Shown: piece by piece, positions 20,763 through 30,440 of the stretch
How positions within the stretch are numbered: position 1 is the first letter of the stretch
Layout: each line of letters starts with the position of its first letter
Origin: Paraglaciecola sp.
Lineage (GTDB): Bacteria; Pseudomonadota; Gammaproteobacteria; Enterobacterales; Alteromonadaceae
Direction of reading: 5' to 3'
DNA length: 64,000 bases
Assembly (NCBI GenBank): GCA_009993955.1
Contig: JAACSL010000011.1
Coordinates: forward strand, 1 to 64,000
Program-made: the position numbers and the translations under genes
The notes under the pieces: generated by a model
What the model was told of the DNA's origin: nothing
Database searches by the model: none
What the model saw: the letters and a program-made list of their open reading frames with translations, nothing else

Positions 20763-23519
20763 ATGACCAAGCACACTCAGATAACTAACATGGCGTTGCC
20801 TACACCACCGCCATTTCGCCAAGCCCTCAAAGCAGAGTTTGATCAGTACTTAGCGTCACAAAAAACACGATTTGCTGCCGAAGATTGCCTGCGCATCGAT
20901 TTTCACTGTCACGACCACAACAGTGATGTGCCAGACGAATTGTGGGGTCGCATTTTACGTTTGCCTGAAACCTGGCTGAAAACCAAGAAGCTGGTCAAAC
21001 TGCTCAAAGAAAATGGTAGTTCAGTGGTCACGGTGACCAACCATAACAATGCGCGTTCATGCTGGGAATTACAGGAACAAGGGGAAGACGTATTAGTGGG
21101 GGCTGAATTTACCTGCTACTTCCCTGAGTATGAACTCTTTATTCACGTCTTAACTTACGGCTTTAGCCGTGAACAGGAAAAGGTATTAAACAAAAAGCGT
21201 CAGAATATTTACGACTTTTTGCGTTATGCCGCCAGTGAAGATATTCCGGTGATCATGCCACACCCTTTGTATTTTTATACTCGTAACGAAAAAATTGATC
21301 TGAGTTTGTTTGAAAAACTGGCGGTAATGTTCAGCCGTTTTGAGGTATTAAATGGTCAGCGTGATTTGTGGCAGAGTGTGCTGACCTTAAATTGGGTGCA
21401 GAGTTTAACGGCCGAAAAAATTCATGCCTTTGCACGTAAACACCATCTTAATCCCGCCAGTTTTGGGGTTGATCCACATAAAGCCAAAATACTCACGGGG
21501 GGCTCAGATGATCACACCGGTATTTTTGCTGGACAATGTGGTTCCTACCTCTATGTGCCCAATCTGCAAGAACGACTAAAGACTCAGACCCCCTCTGTGT
21601 TAGCCCTTGAGGCCTTGCGTCAAGGCAATATTGCACCTTTTGGTAACATCGCTGAAAACCAAAAACTGAATATTGCTTTGGTGGATTATTTCTCACAGGT
21701 TGCCACCAAAATGAAAGATCCCGGTTTGTTGCGGGTGTTGTTACACCGTGGCACCGCATGGGACAAAATTGGTTGTTTTGTGGTGAGCAACGTGATGTTA
21801 GAAATGCAAAAACATAAAAAAACCATGAAGTTTTTTGAGTTTGTGCACGATGCCCTGCAAGGTAAAAAACCCAATAAATTGCTCAAATGGCAAGTATCGA
21901 AAGACTACAAATTCTGCATTGGCCAGTTAGAACGCATCGCTGACAGCAAACGGCATCACCCAGAAGTGTTTGTTGAAACCGTCAACAGTGCCATCAGTCA
22001 GCTTTTTAACAACCTCAATAAGTTAGTTGCCAGCCGTGTTAGCAAGGTGATCAGTGGCAACCAAGGTCTGTTGTTAGACAGTTTTTCCACAGAAGAAATC
22101 ACCCGCAAGATGGAAATCCCCAGTCAATTGACATCTTTGTTTTTGGGCGAGGGTAAAAAATCGGAAAACATGAGTAGCATCAACATTGGCAAGATGTTGG
22201 ATAGTCTGTCATTTCCCGTTTTGATCAGTATGATTTTGGCGGGGTCTACCTTGGCTTCAACCCGCGTACTCTATCAAAACCGCGTATTTCTCAATCAATT
22301 TGCCCAGCATCTTGGGCGTAATCATCACAGCAATCGCGCCCTCTATCTCACCGACACCTTGCTGGATAAAAATGGCGTGTCTACCTCCTTGTCGGGCAAA
22401 CTCAAAGAGATGCAGCGCGCTAACTTACCTATTGATTTTCTGATCTGCGATGCCGAGGCTGAGTCGGCTGAGCATTTACATGTGGTGCGCCCAGTGGCCG
22501 AGTTTGATGTGCGGCGTTACGGCGAACAACAAATTCGTATTCCCGATGTGCTGCAGGTAGCGCAGATATTTTATGCAGGGGGCTACGACCGCATCGTCTG
22601 TTCAACCGAAGGCCCCATGGCGGTTGTTGCTTTGTTTATTCAACAAATGTTTAACGTACCTAGCTTCTTTTTCATGCACACCGATTGGATTGACTTTATC
22701 AAACACACCACCGATTTGAATCAGCATGAACGTGACCGTGTGCGGCGTTTGATGCGCGCGTTGTACAATCGTTTTGATGGTGTCTTTGTGCTCAATCATG
22801 AACACAAAAACTGGCTCACCAGCCACGAAATGCAACTGCCCGAAGCGCGTGTTTTTCTCACTGCCCACCACACTCAGCCTCGTGATATGCAGGTACAGCG
22901 GGTAGCCAAAGGCAGCATTGTCCCCGGCGCTACCGATGCGACGCCGGTATTGTTTATCGCCTGTCGTTTGAGTGAAGAGAAGGGCATTTTTGATTTGCCT
23001 GAGATTGTCGCCAAGGCAAAACAAGCCTTGCCCGACCTGCGCATTGTAGTGGCAGGCTCGGGGCCAGCCAGTGAAAAACTCAAACAAAAACTACCTGAGG
23101 CGATTTTCCTTGGCTGGCAGAGCAAAAAACAACTGGCGGCCCTCTACCTCAGTTTGGACTTATTTGTATTTCCATCGCGCTTTGATACGTTTGGCAATGT
23201 CATTTTAGAAGCCTTTGTGCATGGCATGCCCACCGTGGCTTACAACTGCAAGGGACCCAAAGACCTAATTCAGCATGAGGTAAACGGCTACCTGGCAGAT
23301 GATCTCGGTACAATGGTGGCGAATATCGTGAAGTACTTCCATGATGCAAGCCAACAACAACACATGCGTAAACAAGCCACCTTGCGTGCCAGTGAATATC
23401 AGGCAGAACCTATAATGCAGCAGTTTATGCTTAATTTGGGTTTGCAAGTTCCCGATGGCTACTATGCTGCGCCAAGCACCGTGCATAGCGTGACTCAGCT
23501 GCACAGAACGGTGGCTTGA
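20763..23519 (+). CDS. Fusion protein: N-terminal PHP-like phosphoesterase domain and C-terminal GT4-type glycosyltransferase
   Basis: PHP motifs 'DFHCHDHNSD', 'VTNHNN', 'MPHPLYFY', 'GGSDDHTG'; GT4 motifs 'IACRLSEEKGIFDLPEIV', 'VVAGSGPASEKL', 'FLGWQSKKQLAALYLSLDLFVFPSRFDTFGNVILEAFVHGMPTVAYNCKGPKDLI'. Confidence 0.88.
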   Translation: MTKHTQITNMALPTPPPFRQALKAEFDQYLASQKTRFAAEDCLRIDFHCHDHNSDVPDELWGRILRLPETWLKTKKLVKLLKENGSSVVTVTNHNNARSCWELQEQGEDVLVGAEFTCYFPEYELFIHVLTYGFSREQEKVLNKKRQNIYDFLRYAASEDIPVIMPHPLYFYTRNEKIDLSLFEKLAVMFSRFEVLNGQRDLWQSVLTLNWVQSLTAEKIHAFARKHHLNPASFGVDPHKAKILTGGSDDHTGIFAGQCGSYLYVPNLQERLKTQTPSVLALEALRQGNIAPFGNIAENQKLNIALVDYFSQVATKMKDPGLLRVLLHRGTAWDKIGCFVVSNVMLEMQKHKKTMKFFEFVHDALQGKKPNKLLKWQVSKDYKFCIGQLERIADSKRHHPEVFVETVNSAISQLFNNLNKLVASRVSKVISGNQGLLLDSFSTEEITRKMEIPSQLTSLFLGEGKKSENMSSINIGKMLDSLSFPVLISMILAGSTLASTRVLYQNRVFLNQFAQHLGRNHHSNRALYLTDTLLDKNGVSTSLSGKLKEMQRANLPIDFLICDAEAESAEHLHVVRPVAEFDVRRYGEQQIRIPDVLQVAQIFYAGGYDRIVCSTEGPMAVVALFIQQMFNVPSFFFMHTDWIDFIKHTTDLNQHERDRVRRLMRALYNRFDGVFVLNHEHKNWLTSHEMQLPEARVFLTAHHTQPRDMQVQRVAKGSIVPGATDATPVLFIACRLSEEKGIFDLPEIVAKAKQALPDLRIVVAGSGPASEKLKQKLPEAIFLGWQSKKQLAALYLSLDLFVFPSRFDTFGNVILEAFVHGMPTVAYNCKGPKDLIQHEVNGYLADDLGTMVANIVKYFHDASQQQHMRKQATLRASEYQAEPIMQQFMLNLGLQVPDGYYAAPSTVHSVTQLHRTVA

Positions 23520-24430
23520 TGTTAAAGACAGCAACGGTTTCCTTGACCAAACAAGAACAACTGAATTTTTTATTAACTAATCGAATTCCGCGCCGCTGGC
23601 TTACCTTGTTTATGGGCTGGTTCAGTCAAATTGAGAGCCCGTGGTTGACTAAGCTTTCCATTGCCATCTGGCAGCTATTTGCCGAAGACTTGCGTTTAGA
23701 AGACGCTAAACAACAATCCTTTTCCAGTTTAGGCGCGTGTTTTACCCGCCAGTTAAAAGATGGCTTACGCCCAGTTGATCAGCGTGCCGATGTGGTGACC
23801 AGCCCGTGTGATGCCATTGTTGGTGCCTGTGGGCAAGTGCAAGGCACGCAACTTTTTCAGGCCAAGGGTTTCCCTTATGAATTAAGCGATTTGATCCCCG
23901 ACAGCCATATTGCCAATAAATACCGCAATGGTGTGTTTGTCACCCTGCGTCTCAAATCCAGTATGTATCACCGTTTTCATGCCCCGATTGATTGTCACGT
24001 CAGCAAGGTTGACTACATCTCAGGTGATACGTGGAACGTCAACCCCATTGCCTTGAAACGCATCGAAAAGTTGTTTTGTAAAAATGAACGGGCGGTTATC
24101 GAACTGCACAATCACAGCACGAACGGCAGCATTACTTTGGTACCCGTGGCCGCTATTTTAGTGGCAAGCATGAAATTTCATTTTTTATCCGACACCTTAG
24201 ATTTGAAGTATCAGGGGCCTAATCAATTGCCCTGTAATGCGAGTTTTACTAAAGGTGATGAAATGGGCTATTTCCAACATGGCTCAACCATCATCGTATT
24301 TGCCAGCGGCAACTATCAATTGTGCCCGGGCATTGGCGAAGGAACGCCAATTAAAATGGGGCAAGCCCTGCTGCGCGATCACAGTGATTCGCCCTATTCA
24401 TCAACCCTTAATGCGCCGCAAAGCCATTAA
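23519..24430 (+). CDS. Phosphatidylserine-decarboxylase-family protein
   Basis: 'KYRNGVFVTLRLKSSMYHRFHAPIDCHVSKVDYISGDTWNVNPIALKRI'; self-cleavage-like 'KGDEMGYFQHGSTIIVF'. ATG overlaps the TGA of the upstream gene. Confidence 0.87.
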   Translation: MLKTATVSLTKQEQLNFLLTNRIPRRWLTLFMGWFSQIESPWLTKLSIAIWQLFAEDLRLEDAKQQSFSSLGACFTRQLKDGLRPVDQRADVVTSPCDAIVGACGQVQGTQLFQAKGFPYELSDLIPDSHIANKYRNGVFVTLRLKSSMYHRFHAPIDCHVSKVDYISGDTWNVNPIALKRIEKLFCKNERAVIELHNHSTNGSITLVPVAAILVASMKFHFLSDTLDLKYQGPNQLPCNASFTKGDEMGYFQHGSTIIVFASGNYQLCPGIGEGTPIKMGQALLRDHSDSPYSSTLNAPQSH

Positions 24431-24459
24431 TACAACTGTTCAACCCGCAAGGAAAATCC

Positions 24460-25095
24460 ATGACCTTTTACCAAGAATTACAAAAACAACGTTGGGATGA
24501 TCACCGTTATTATCATCACAATCGCATTAATCAATTTTTGCATTTACTCAGCGCCAGCTGTTTTTTAGCCAGCTATGTTCTGGTGTTTTATTACCCCGCT
24601 GCGGCCGCTTTAGTCGGCTGGTTGTTAGCCATGGTATTACGTCAAACCGGCCACTTTTTCTTCGAACCTAAAACCTATGACGAAGTGAACAAGGCCACCC
24701 ATGAGTACAAAGAAAGCGTCAAGGTGGGTTACAACCTGAGCCGCAAAGTGGTGTTGTTGAGTATCTGGGCTTTAGTACCGGTGGTGTTGTACGTTAAACC
24801 TGACTTTTTTGGGGTATTTACGCCAGCCACTAACTTTCCTGAGTTCATCAATAACATGGCGATTATTTGGTTGTACGTGGGCTTGGGTGCGATTGCGTTT
24901 CGTACCCTGCACTTGTTCAAATTAATGGGCGTGCAAAGTGGTTTGGTATGGATGAGTAAAATCATCACTGACCCCTTCCACGACATCAAGATTTACTACA
25001 AATCGCCGTATTACATCCTCAAAGGGGAAATGTACGACAACATGGACGATTGGTACGTAGAAGTCTCGTTTGAAAATCAGGCACTCAAACCATAA
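24460..25095 (+). CDS. Mpo1/DUF962-like multi-pass membrane protein
   Basis: 'DDHRYYHHNRINQFLHLLSASCF' and 'RQTGHFFFEPKTYDEVNK' resemble the His motifs of Mpo1/DUF962; family call by recall only. Confidence 0.55.
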   Translation: MTFYQELQKQRWDDHRYYHHNRINQFLHLLSASCFLASYVLVFYYPAAAALVGWLLAMVLRQTGHFFFEPKTYDEVNKATHEYKESVKVGYNLSRKVVLLSIWALVPVVLYVKPDFFGVFTPATNFPEFINNMAIIWLYVGLGAIAFRTLHLFKLMGVQSGLVWMSKIITDPFHDIKIYYKSPYYILKGEMYDNMDDWYVEVSFENQALKP

Positions 25096-25195
25096 AACAT
25101 GGCGCACGCTTGCGCGGTTTATCGCCAAGCGTGCATTCCTGAGGATTTGTTCATAACATAGCCTTACTCCTTCTCTGCGCAGGCAAGTTGTCGCT

Positions 25196-25624
25196 ATGCT
25201 GCTTTTAGTCTTTCTTATCAATACCTTGGTGGTGGCTGTCGTTGTTATCGTGCACTACGAATTTCTGCGTTTACTCAGCAAACTCATCATTTTGGTAAAA
25301 ATTAAACCACGCCTGCGCATTGTGTTTGGGGTGTTTGGTGCGCTGCTTGCCCATGCTGTAGAAGTATGGATTTTCGCCTTCGCCTATTACGCCATGATCA
25401 ACCTCGATGGCTGGGGACAACTCAGCGGGAATATCGACGGTAGTGTATTGGATTGTGTGTACTTTTCGTTTTCGGTGTTTAGCACCGTTGGTTTTGGTGA
25501 CATCGTGCCCTTGGGCCATCTGCGTTACTTAACCGGTATTGAATCACTCACAGGTTTGGTGCTGATTACTTGGTCAGCCTCTTTTTTATATTATGAGATG
25601 CAAAAATACTGGCACAAAGCCTAA
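25196..25624 (+). CDS. Two-TM potassium-channel-like (Ion_trans_2) protein
   Basis: Selectivity-filter-like 'FSVFSTVGFGDIVPLG' flanked by TM helices. Confidence 0.85.
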   Translation: MLLLVFLINTLVVAVVVIVHYEFLRLLSKLIILVKIKPRLRIVFGVFGALLAHAVEVWIFAFAYYAMINLDGWGQLSGNIDGSVLDCVYFSFSVFSTVGFGDIVPLGHLRYLTGIESLTGLVLITWSASFLYYEMQKYWHKA

Positions 25625-25678
25625 TATATCTACTTAATAAGTTGGCGTTTTACCTAGCGATATTGAGGAGCAAAGCAC

Positions 25679-26266
25679 ATGTTAAAACTTTACGGTTCAA
25701 CCACCTCTCCTTATGTGCGACGTCTGCGTATTTGGTTAGCCAATACTCAGCATGAATTTGTCAACGTGCAGATTTTTGAGCCGGCGGATCGCAGCGACAT
25801 GATCCTAAAAAATCCCACCATGAAAATCCCCATGCTGGAAGATGTGCACGAAAACCAGATAAAACGAATCTATGACTCGCGGATCATCTATCGTTATTTA
25901 GCTGAAAAGTTTGCCTACCCTGCATTAGATTGGCAGCAAGAGAATCAGCTCACCCTCATTGATTCGGCCAATGATTCCCTGGTGCAAATGTTTATTTTGG
26001 CCAAATCGGGGATTGCCGCTGATGAGCAAAAGCTATTTTTTAAATTGCAAAAAGATCGTGTTAATGCGGTATTGGTTGAACTGAATGAGCTCGTCGCAGA
26101 CGGTCATTTTAGCAGTTGGCATTATCCAGCAGTGTGTTTGTATTGCTTGATTGATTGGATTGAATTTCGCAGTTTACATAATTTAAAAGGCCTGCATGAG
26201 CTGTTAGCCTTTCACGAAAATAATCAACAACGTATTGAAGTCACCGCAAGTGACCCCAGAACGTAA
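25679..26266 (+). CDS. Glutathione S-transferase family protein
   Basis: 'MLKLYGSTTSPYVRRLRIWLANTQHEFVNVQIFEPADRSDMILKNPTMKIPMLE...DSRIIYRYLAEKF'. Confidence 0.88.
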   Translation: MLKLYGSTTSPYVRRLRIWLANTQHEFVNVQIFEPADRSDMILKNPTMKIPMLEDVHENQIKRIYDSRIIYRYLAEKFAYPALDWQQENQLTLIDSANDSLVQMFILAKSGIAADEQKLFFKLQKDRVNAVLVELNELVADGHFSSWHYPAVCLYCLIDWIEFRSLHNLKGLHELLAFHENNQQRIEVTASDPRT

Positions 26267-26292
26267 ACAATGTCTTAAAAATTGGAAATAAC

Positions 26293-26595
26293 ATGGATCA
26301 GCAACAACAAACCGAAGCCCAAGCCTATGCCTTTCGCACCTTAGTTAAGCACTTAGATGCCAACAAAGACGTGCAAAACATTGATCTGATGATCCTTGCC
26401 GACTTCTGCCGTAACTGCTTGGCTAAATGGTATATGGCGGGGGCACAGCAACAAAACGTCGACATGGATTATGACCAAGCACGAGAAGCGATTTACGGCA
26501 TGCCTTTTGCGCAGTGGAAAGCACAATACCAAGCGCCAGCTACACCAGAGCAATTGGCTAAATTTGCCGAGCGTGAAGCCGCTAAAAAAGCCTAA
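26293..26595 (+). CDS. DUF1244-like protein
   Basis: 'AFRTLVKHLDANKDVQNIDLMILADFCRNCLAKWY...AREAIYGMPFAQWKAQYQ'. Confidence 0.85.
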   Translation: MDQQQQTEAQAYAFRTLVKHLDANKDVQNIDLMILADFCRNCLAKWYMAGAQQQNVDMDYDQAREAIYGMPFAQWKAQYQAPATPEQLAKFAEREAAKKA

Positions 26596-26731
26596 GCAAC
26601 CTTAAGAATTTTGCTTGGCAACACGGGCTGGCGCGATACTAACCATTAATGATTGGGGGTAATACGGTCTGTCGCCTGAACATAACACTCCCTTAGCTTA
26701 CCATTTTAAAGATAAACAAATTTATATCGAC

Positions 26732-27526
26732 ATGGCCTTGTTGGCCATATTGTATGTGGTGGCGAGTTATGTGCCGATGCTCAAGATTGTGCCCTTGATC
26801 GCCAGTCTTGAATTGTTTAGCTTTTTTACCTTTCACTTACTCGGTCAGCGTCGCCGCCTGCAGTTACAGGGATTTTTAGGTGGCTTCATCTCAAGCACGG
26901 CGGTGTATTTACAAGTGCTAAATGACCCCAAATATGCCAACAGTCATCAACGTGAATTGGCGATAACGCTGTTGCTTGCTCTGTGTGCGATGGTGGTGGA
27001 GTGCCTGTTTATCGTGTTCTATCTGAGCAAAGATGCTCCCTTAAGTTATTATTTGCCTTTTGCTCTGCAATTGGCGTTTTTCCTCGTGGTTGTTGTTTAC
27101 CTGTCACTGGCCAAAACGTTTGCAACGCCCAGTAGTCAAAATACAGCTCGCATCGACATCGAGCTGTTAAATGACCGTCCGATCATTTGGAAAAACGTCG
27201 CGAAATTATCGGTGTTGTTATTTTTGATCATTGGTTTGATGCATTTAATCGGTAATGAATTTGCCATGTCTCGCCACTTGAGTACCTTGTTTATTTCCCT
27301 CTTTGAAGCGCATGCGGTGCTTGCCTCGTTATTAACCCAGAGCGATTCAGTGGCAGCCGAGCAAAACATGCTGACCTTATTTTTTGTGATTTTATTAGGC
27401 AACGCACTGAGTAAAACATTTTTTGTGTTACGCGCTGACAACCTACAAAACAAGGCAGGGTTTATTGCGCTGTTGTGGCTAGGTTTGCTTGGCAGTGCGG
27501 CAATAACCTGGTTGTGGGTGGTTTAA
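26732..27526 (+). CDS. DUF4010-like membrane protein, possibly lacking an N-terminal MgtC-like half
   Basis: Multi-TM; 'LQGFLGGFISSTAVYLQVL' resembles the DUF4010 GGLVSSTA motif. Frame stays open upstream to about 26663 without a standard start. Confidence 0.6.
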   Translation: MALLAILYVVASYVPMLKIVPLIASLELFSFFTFHLLGQRRRLQLQGFLGGFISSTAVYLQVLNDPKYANSHQRELAITLLLALCAMVVECLFIVFYLSKDAPLSYYLPFALQLAFFLVVVVYLSLAKTFATPSSQNTARIDIELLNDRPIIWKNVAKLSVLLFLIIGLMHLIGNEFAMSRHLSTLFISLFEAHAVLASLLTQSDSVAAEQNMLTLFFVILLGNALSKTFFVLRADNLQNKAGFIALLWLGLLGSAAITWLWVV

Positions 27527-27730
27527 AACACAGCACGCCATCTGGTAATTGCCCTGTATATAAAGGCTGCCGAAACCTTTTATTGGCAATGGTTTGGGCA
27601 AAAAACGAGGCATATACACATTTTGAAACAGATAAACCAAATAAACTAAGTCGCATATCAAACCACGACATTGCCTCGAGCGTAGTGTCAAGTTACTGTA
27701 GTTTTATAACGCCAATATAAGCCAAATAAA

Positions 27731-28438
27731 ATGCTCGAACTTCGTCATATTTCCAAGTCATTTGTCAATGGCTCAGAGCAAGTACACGCTCTTAAAGATA
27801 TTTCTTTGTCGATTCAAACCAATGAATTTGTGGCCTTTATGGGCAGCTCGGGTTCAGGCAAGTCGACCCTAATGAACATACTCGGTTGTTTAGATACACC
27901 CAACTCTGGGCAGTATCTGCTGGATGATCAAGATGTGGCGACCCTCGATGACGACACCCTGTCGGCCATCCGCAATCGCCATATTGGTTTTATTTTTCAA
28001 ACCTTTCATTTGCTGCCAAAACTCTCAGCCTTAGAGAACGTCAAACTGCCATTACGTTACACCAAGGTATCGGCAGAAGAAGCCGACGAACGTGCCAATA
28101 AACTCCTTGATCAAGTTGGCTTAGGGCACCGTAAGAATCACCGGCCCAATGAGATGTCGGGTGGGCAACGCCAACGTGTAGCCATTGCCCGAGCCCTGAT
28201 CAACCGACCAACGGTGATCTTAGCTGACGAACCCACCGGTAACCTCGACAGTAAAACCTCGGTTGAAATTATGGCCTTATTAACTGACTTACATCAGCAA
28301 GGACAAACCATTGTGATGGTGACCCACGAAGACGACATAGCCGAGTGCGCAAAACGGGTGATTACCATGCGTGATGGTATTGTGCTCAGCGATAGTGCCG
28401 ACCCGGTTAAGGGTGACCACTCCAAGGAGAGTGAATAA
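27731..28438 (+). CDS. ABC transporter ATP-binding protein (MacB/LolD-type)
   Basis: Walker A '[12 protein letters not shown]', signature '[15 protein letters not shown]', Walker B '[15 protein letters not shown]'. Confidence 0.95.
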   Translation: MLELRHISKSFVNGSEQVHALKDISLSIQTNEFVAFMGSSGSGKSTLMNILGCLDTPNSGQYLLDDQDVATLDDDTLSAIRNRHIGFIFQTFHLLPKLSALENVKLPLRYTKVSAEEADERANKLLDQVGLGHRKNHRPNEMSGGQRQRVAIARALINRPTVILADEPTGNLDSKTSVEIMALLTDLHQQGQTIVMVTHEDDIAECAKRVITMRDGIVLSDSADPVKGDHSKESE

Positions 28439-29451
28439 TGTTACAACAGCTATGTAAAAGCATGATAACCCTGAGCCTTGTGCTGTGTATCAGTGGTCTG
28501 CCTGCAAGGGGATTTGCCAATGAGCAACAAGCCTTGTTAACCGGTGTGGTTACCTCGGCGCGCAGCCAACTGGTTACCGCGCCACGCACCAGCCGCTGGC
28601 AAGTACAAATTCAATGGATGGCGGATGAGGGCAGTGTGGTGCAGGCCGGTGATCTGGTGGTGGTCTTTGACTCTGGCGGTATTCAGGCGCAATTGGAAGA
28701 AAATGAACAGCGCTTAACCACTGAGCAACTGCAACTGATTAAAATTGAAATGGATCTCACCCAAGCCGTGACTGAGGCCCAAGGACGACTCAACCTCGCC
28801 AATATTATGGTAGATAAAACCCGCATCGAAGCCTCTGTTCCCGATGGGCAAATCAGTGCCTATGAAAAGGGTAAACATCAAATAGCTTACGAAAAAGCCT
28901 TGTTAGAAAAGATCAAAGCGGAAGAAAATCTCAAGCTCAAAGAAGCGGAACAGCGGGTAGGCATCGACAAACAAAACATCACCATTCTGAAGTTAGAAGA
29001 AGAAATCGCCTATCAACGCAGCCAAATGGAAAAGCTCAGTGTGGTGGCAGAATTTACTGGGCCGGTGACTCACATGATGCACCCATGGATGGCGCAAAAA
29101 ATTGCGATTGGTATGAACGTGCAAGCGAGTTGGAATATTGTGCAAGTGCAAGCCCAAGAAGCCTATCAAGTGAGCGCTTGGTTACACGAAATTGATGCGG
29201 CCCGTTTAAATGTCGCAAACAGTGAATTAACCCTCGCCTTAGATGCTTACCCCAACACCTACTACACAGGTAAGTTGTTGTCGATGTCGAGCCAAGCAGA
29301 ACAAAAAAGCCAGTGGAGTGATGGCGCTTATTATCGTTTAGAAGTGGCGTTTAATGACTACCCCAAACAAGCAATATTTCCAGGTATGAGCGTACGCGTT
29401 CTGTTGCAAGAAAATGCCACGTTAGCCAGTATCCAAGGAGATAAACAGTGA
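28438..29451 (+). CDS. HlyD/MacA-like periplasmic adaptor (copy 1)
   Basis: Signal peptide, coiled-coil hairpin, 'LDAYPNTYYTGKLLSMSS...FPGMSVRVLL'. Confidence 0.85.
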   Translation: MLQQLCKSMITLSLVLCISGLPARGFANEQQALLTGVVTSARSQLVTAPRTSRWQVQIQWMADEGSVVQAGDLVVVFDSGGIQAQLEENEQRLTTEQLQLIKIEMDLTQAVTEAQGRLNLANIMVDKTRIEASVPDGQISAYEKGKHQIAYEKALLEKIKAEENLKLKEAEQRVGIDKQNITILKLEEEIAYQRSQMEKLSVVAEFTGPVTHMMHPWMAQKIAIGMNVQASWNIVQVQAQEAYQVSAWLHEIDAARLNVANSELTLALDAYPNTYYTGKLLSMSSQAEQKSQWSDGAYYRLEVAFNDYPKQAIFPGMSVRVLLQENATLASIQGDKQ

Positions 29452-30440
29452 GCCAATTTTCATTGAATAAAGCCATGTTGTTGCTGGTAAGTGTTTACTC
29501 ACTCAGCGCCTGTCAAAGCGATGATACTGCAAGCACCAGTCAAAATGTCAGCGTCATCAGCGCACCAGCAGAATTGATTTCGCTTAAAAATGCCACGGTA
29601 GGCCCACCCAATGTGCGCAGTATGTGGCAATTTAAAATCGAGCGCATGGCACCAGAAAACAAACTGGTAAAAGAAGGCGAAGTGATCTTGGTATTTGATG
29701 GTCAGCAGTTAAAAACGGATTTAATTGGGCGTACCAGTGAGTTAGATGCAGAGAAAAAACGCGCTGAAAATGAAAAACTCAATGACGATGCCAAACAGCA
29801 AGATCTCAAATTAGCGCTGGCCGAAGCTGAAATGAATTATCAAATTGCCAAGCGCAAAGTTGAAATTGTTGATGTGTCCAGCTCTGAAATAGACAAACAA
29901 AAGCAGTACGCCGAGTACCTGTATCAGCAGGAGAAATACACTCAAGCGCAGCAAAAACTTGCTCATCATGAAAAAGCCATGGTGATTAACGCCCAAGTTG
30001 CTCAAGGGAAAATTAAGAATTTAATGACCCGGGTTAATCGTATTCAAGAAGACTTAGACCGACTGACCATCAAAGCCCCCAAAGATGGTTTGGTGATGTA
30101 TATGACAGACTGGAATGGTGATAAAGCAGCAGTGGGCGAAACGGTGTACATGGGGCGCAGTTTGATACAGCTGCCGTCGTTAGATGAAGCCGCGTTAAAA
30201 GCTGAATTTGCCGAACCAGACACCGCCAAGTTGCACACAGGTAGCGAGGTTAAAGTGATTTTTGATGCCTACCCAGAAACCGCCTACATGGGCAAAATCG
30301 CTAAACTCGGTCAGTCTTTTTATCCTAAGTCGAGCACTAACCAAAAGGTGGTTTTTGATGCGCAAATTGAATTGGGTGAGCAGCGCCCCAAAGTCATGCG
30401 CCCCGGTATGCAAGCCAAAGTTGAGGTAGTGGTACAATGA
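29448..30440 (+). CDS. HlyD/MacA-like periplasmic adaptor (copy 2), lipoprotein-like
   Basis: 'YSLSAC' lipobox, coiled-coil, 'IKAPKDGLVMYMTDWNGDKAAVGETVYMG', 'FDAYPETAYMGKIAKLGQSF...MRPGMQAKVEV'. Confidence 0.87.
   Translation: MSQFSLNKAMLLLVSVYSLSACQSDDTASTSQNVSVISAPAELISLKNATVGPPNVRSMWQFKIERMAPENKLVKEGEVILVFDGQQLKTDLIGRTSELDAEKKRAENEKLNDDAKQQDLKLALAEAEMNYQIAKRKVEIVDVSSSEIDKQKQYAEYLYQQEKYTQAQQKLAHHEKAMVINAQVAQGKIKNLMTRVNRIQEDLDRLTIKAPKDGLVMYMTDWNGDKAAVGETVYMGRSLIQLPSLDEAALKAEFAEPDTAKLHTGSEVKVIFDAYPETAYMGKIAKLGQSFYPKSSTNQKVVFDAQIELGEQRPKVMRPGMQAKVEVVVQ

Noticed and set aside
22602-23087. 161-aa minus-strand ORF inside the PHP-GT4 gene
   Set aside because: Antisense shadow of GT4 coding sequence.
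25104-25134. GCACGCTTG...CAAGCGTGC inverted repeat after the DUF962-like gene
   Set aside because: Plausible hairpin but long loop and no T tract; not enough to call a terminator or regulatory RNA.
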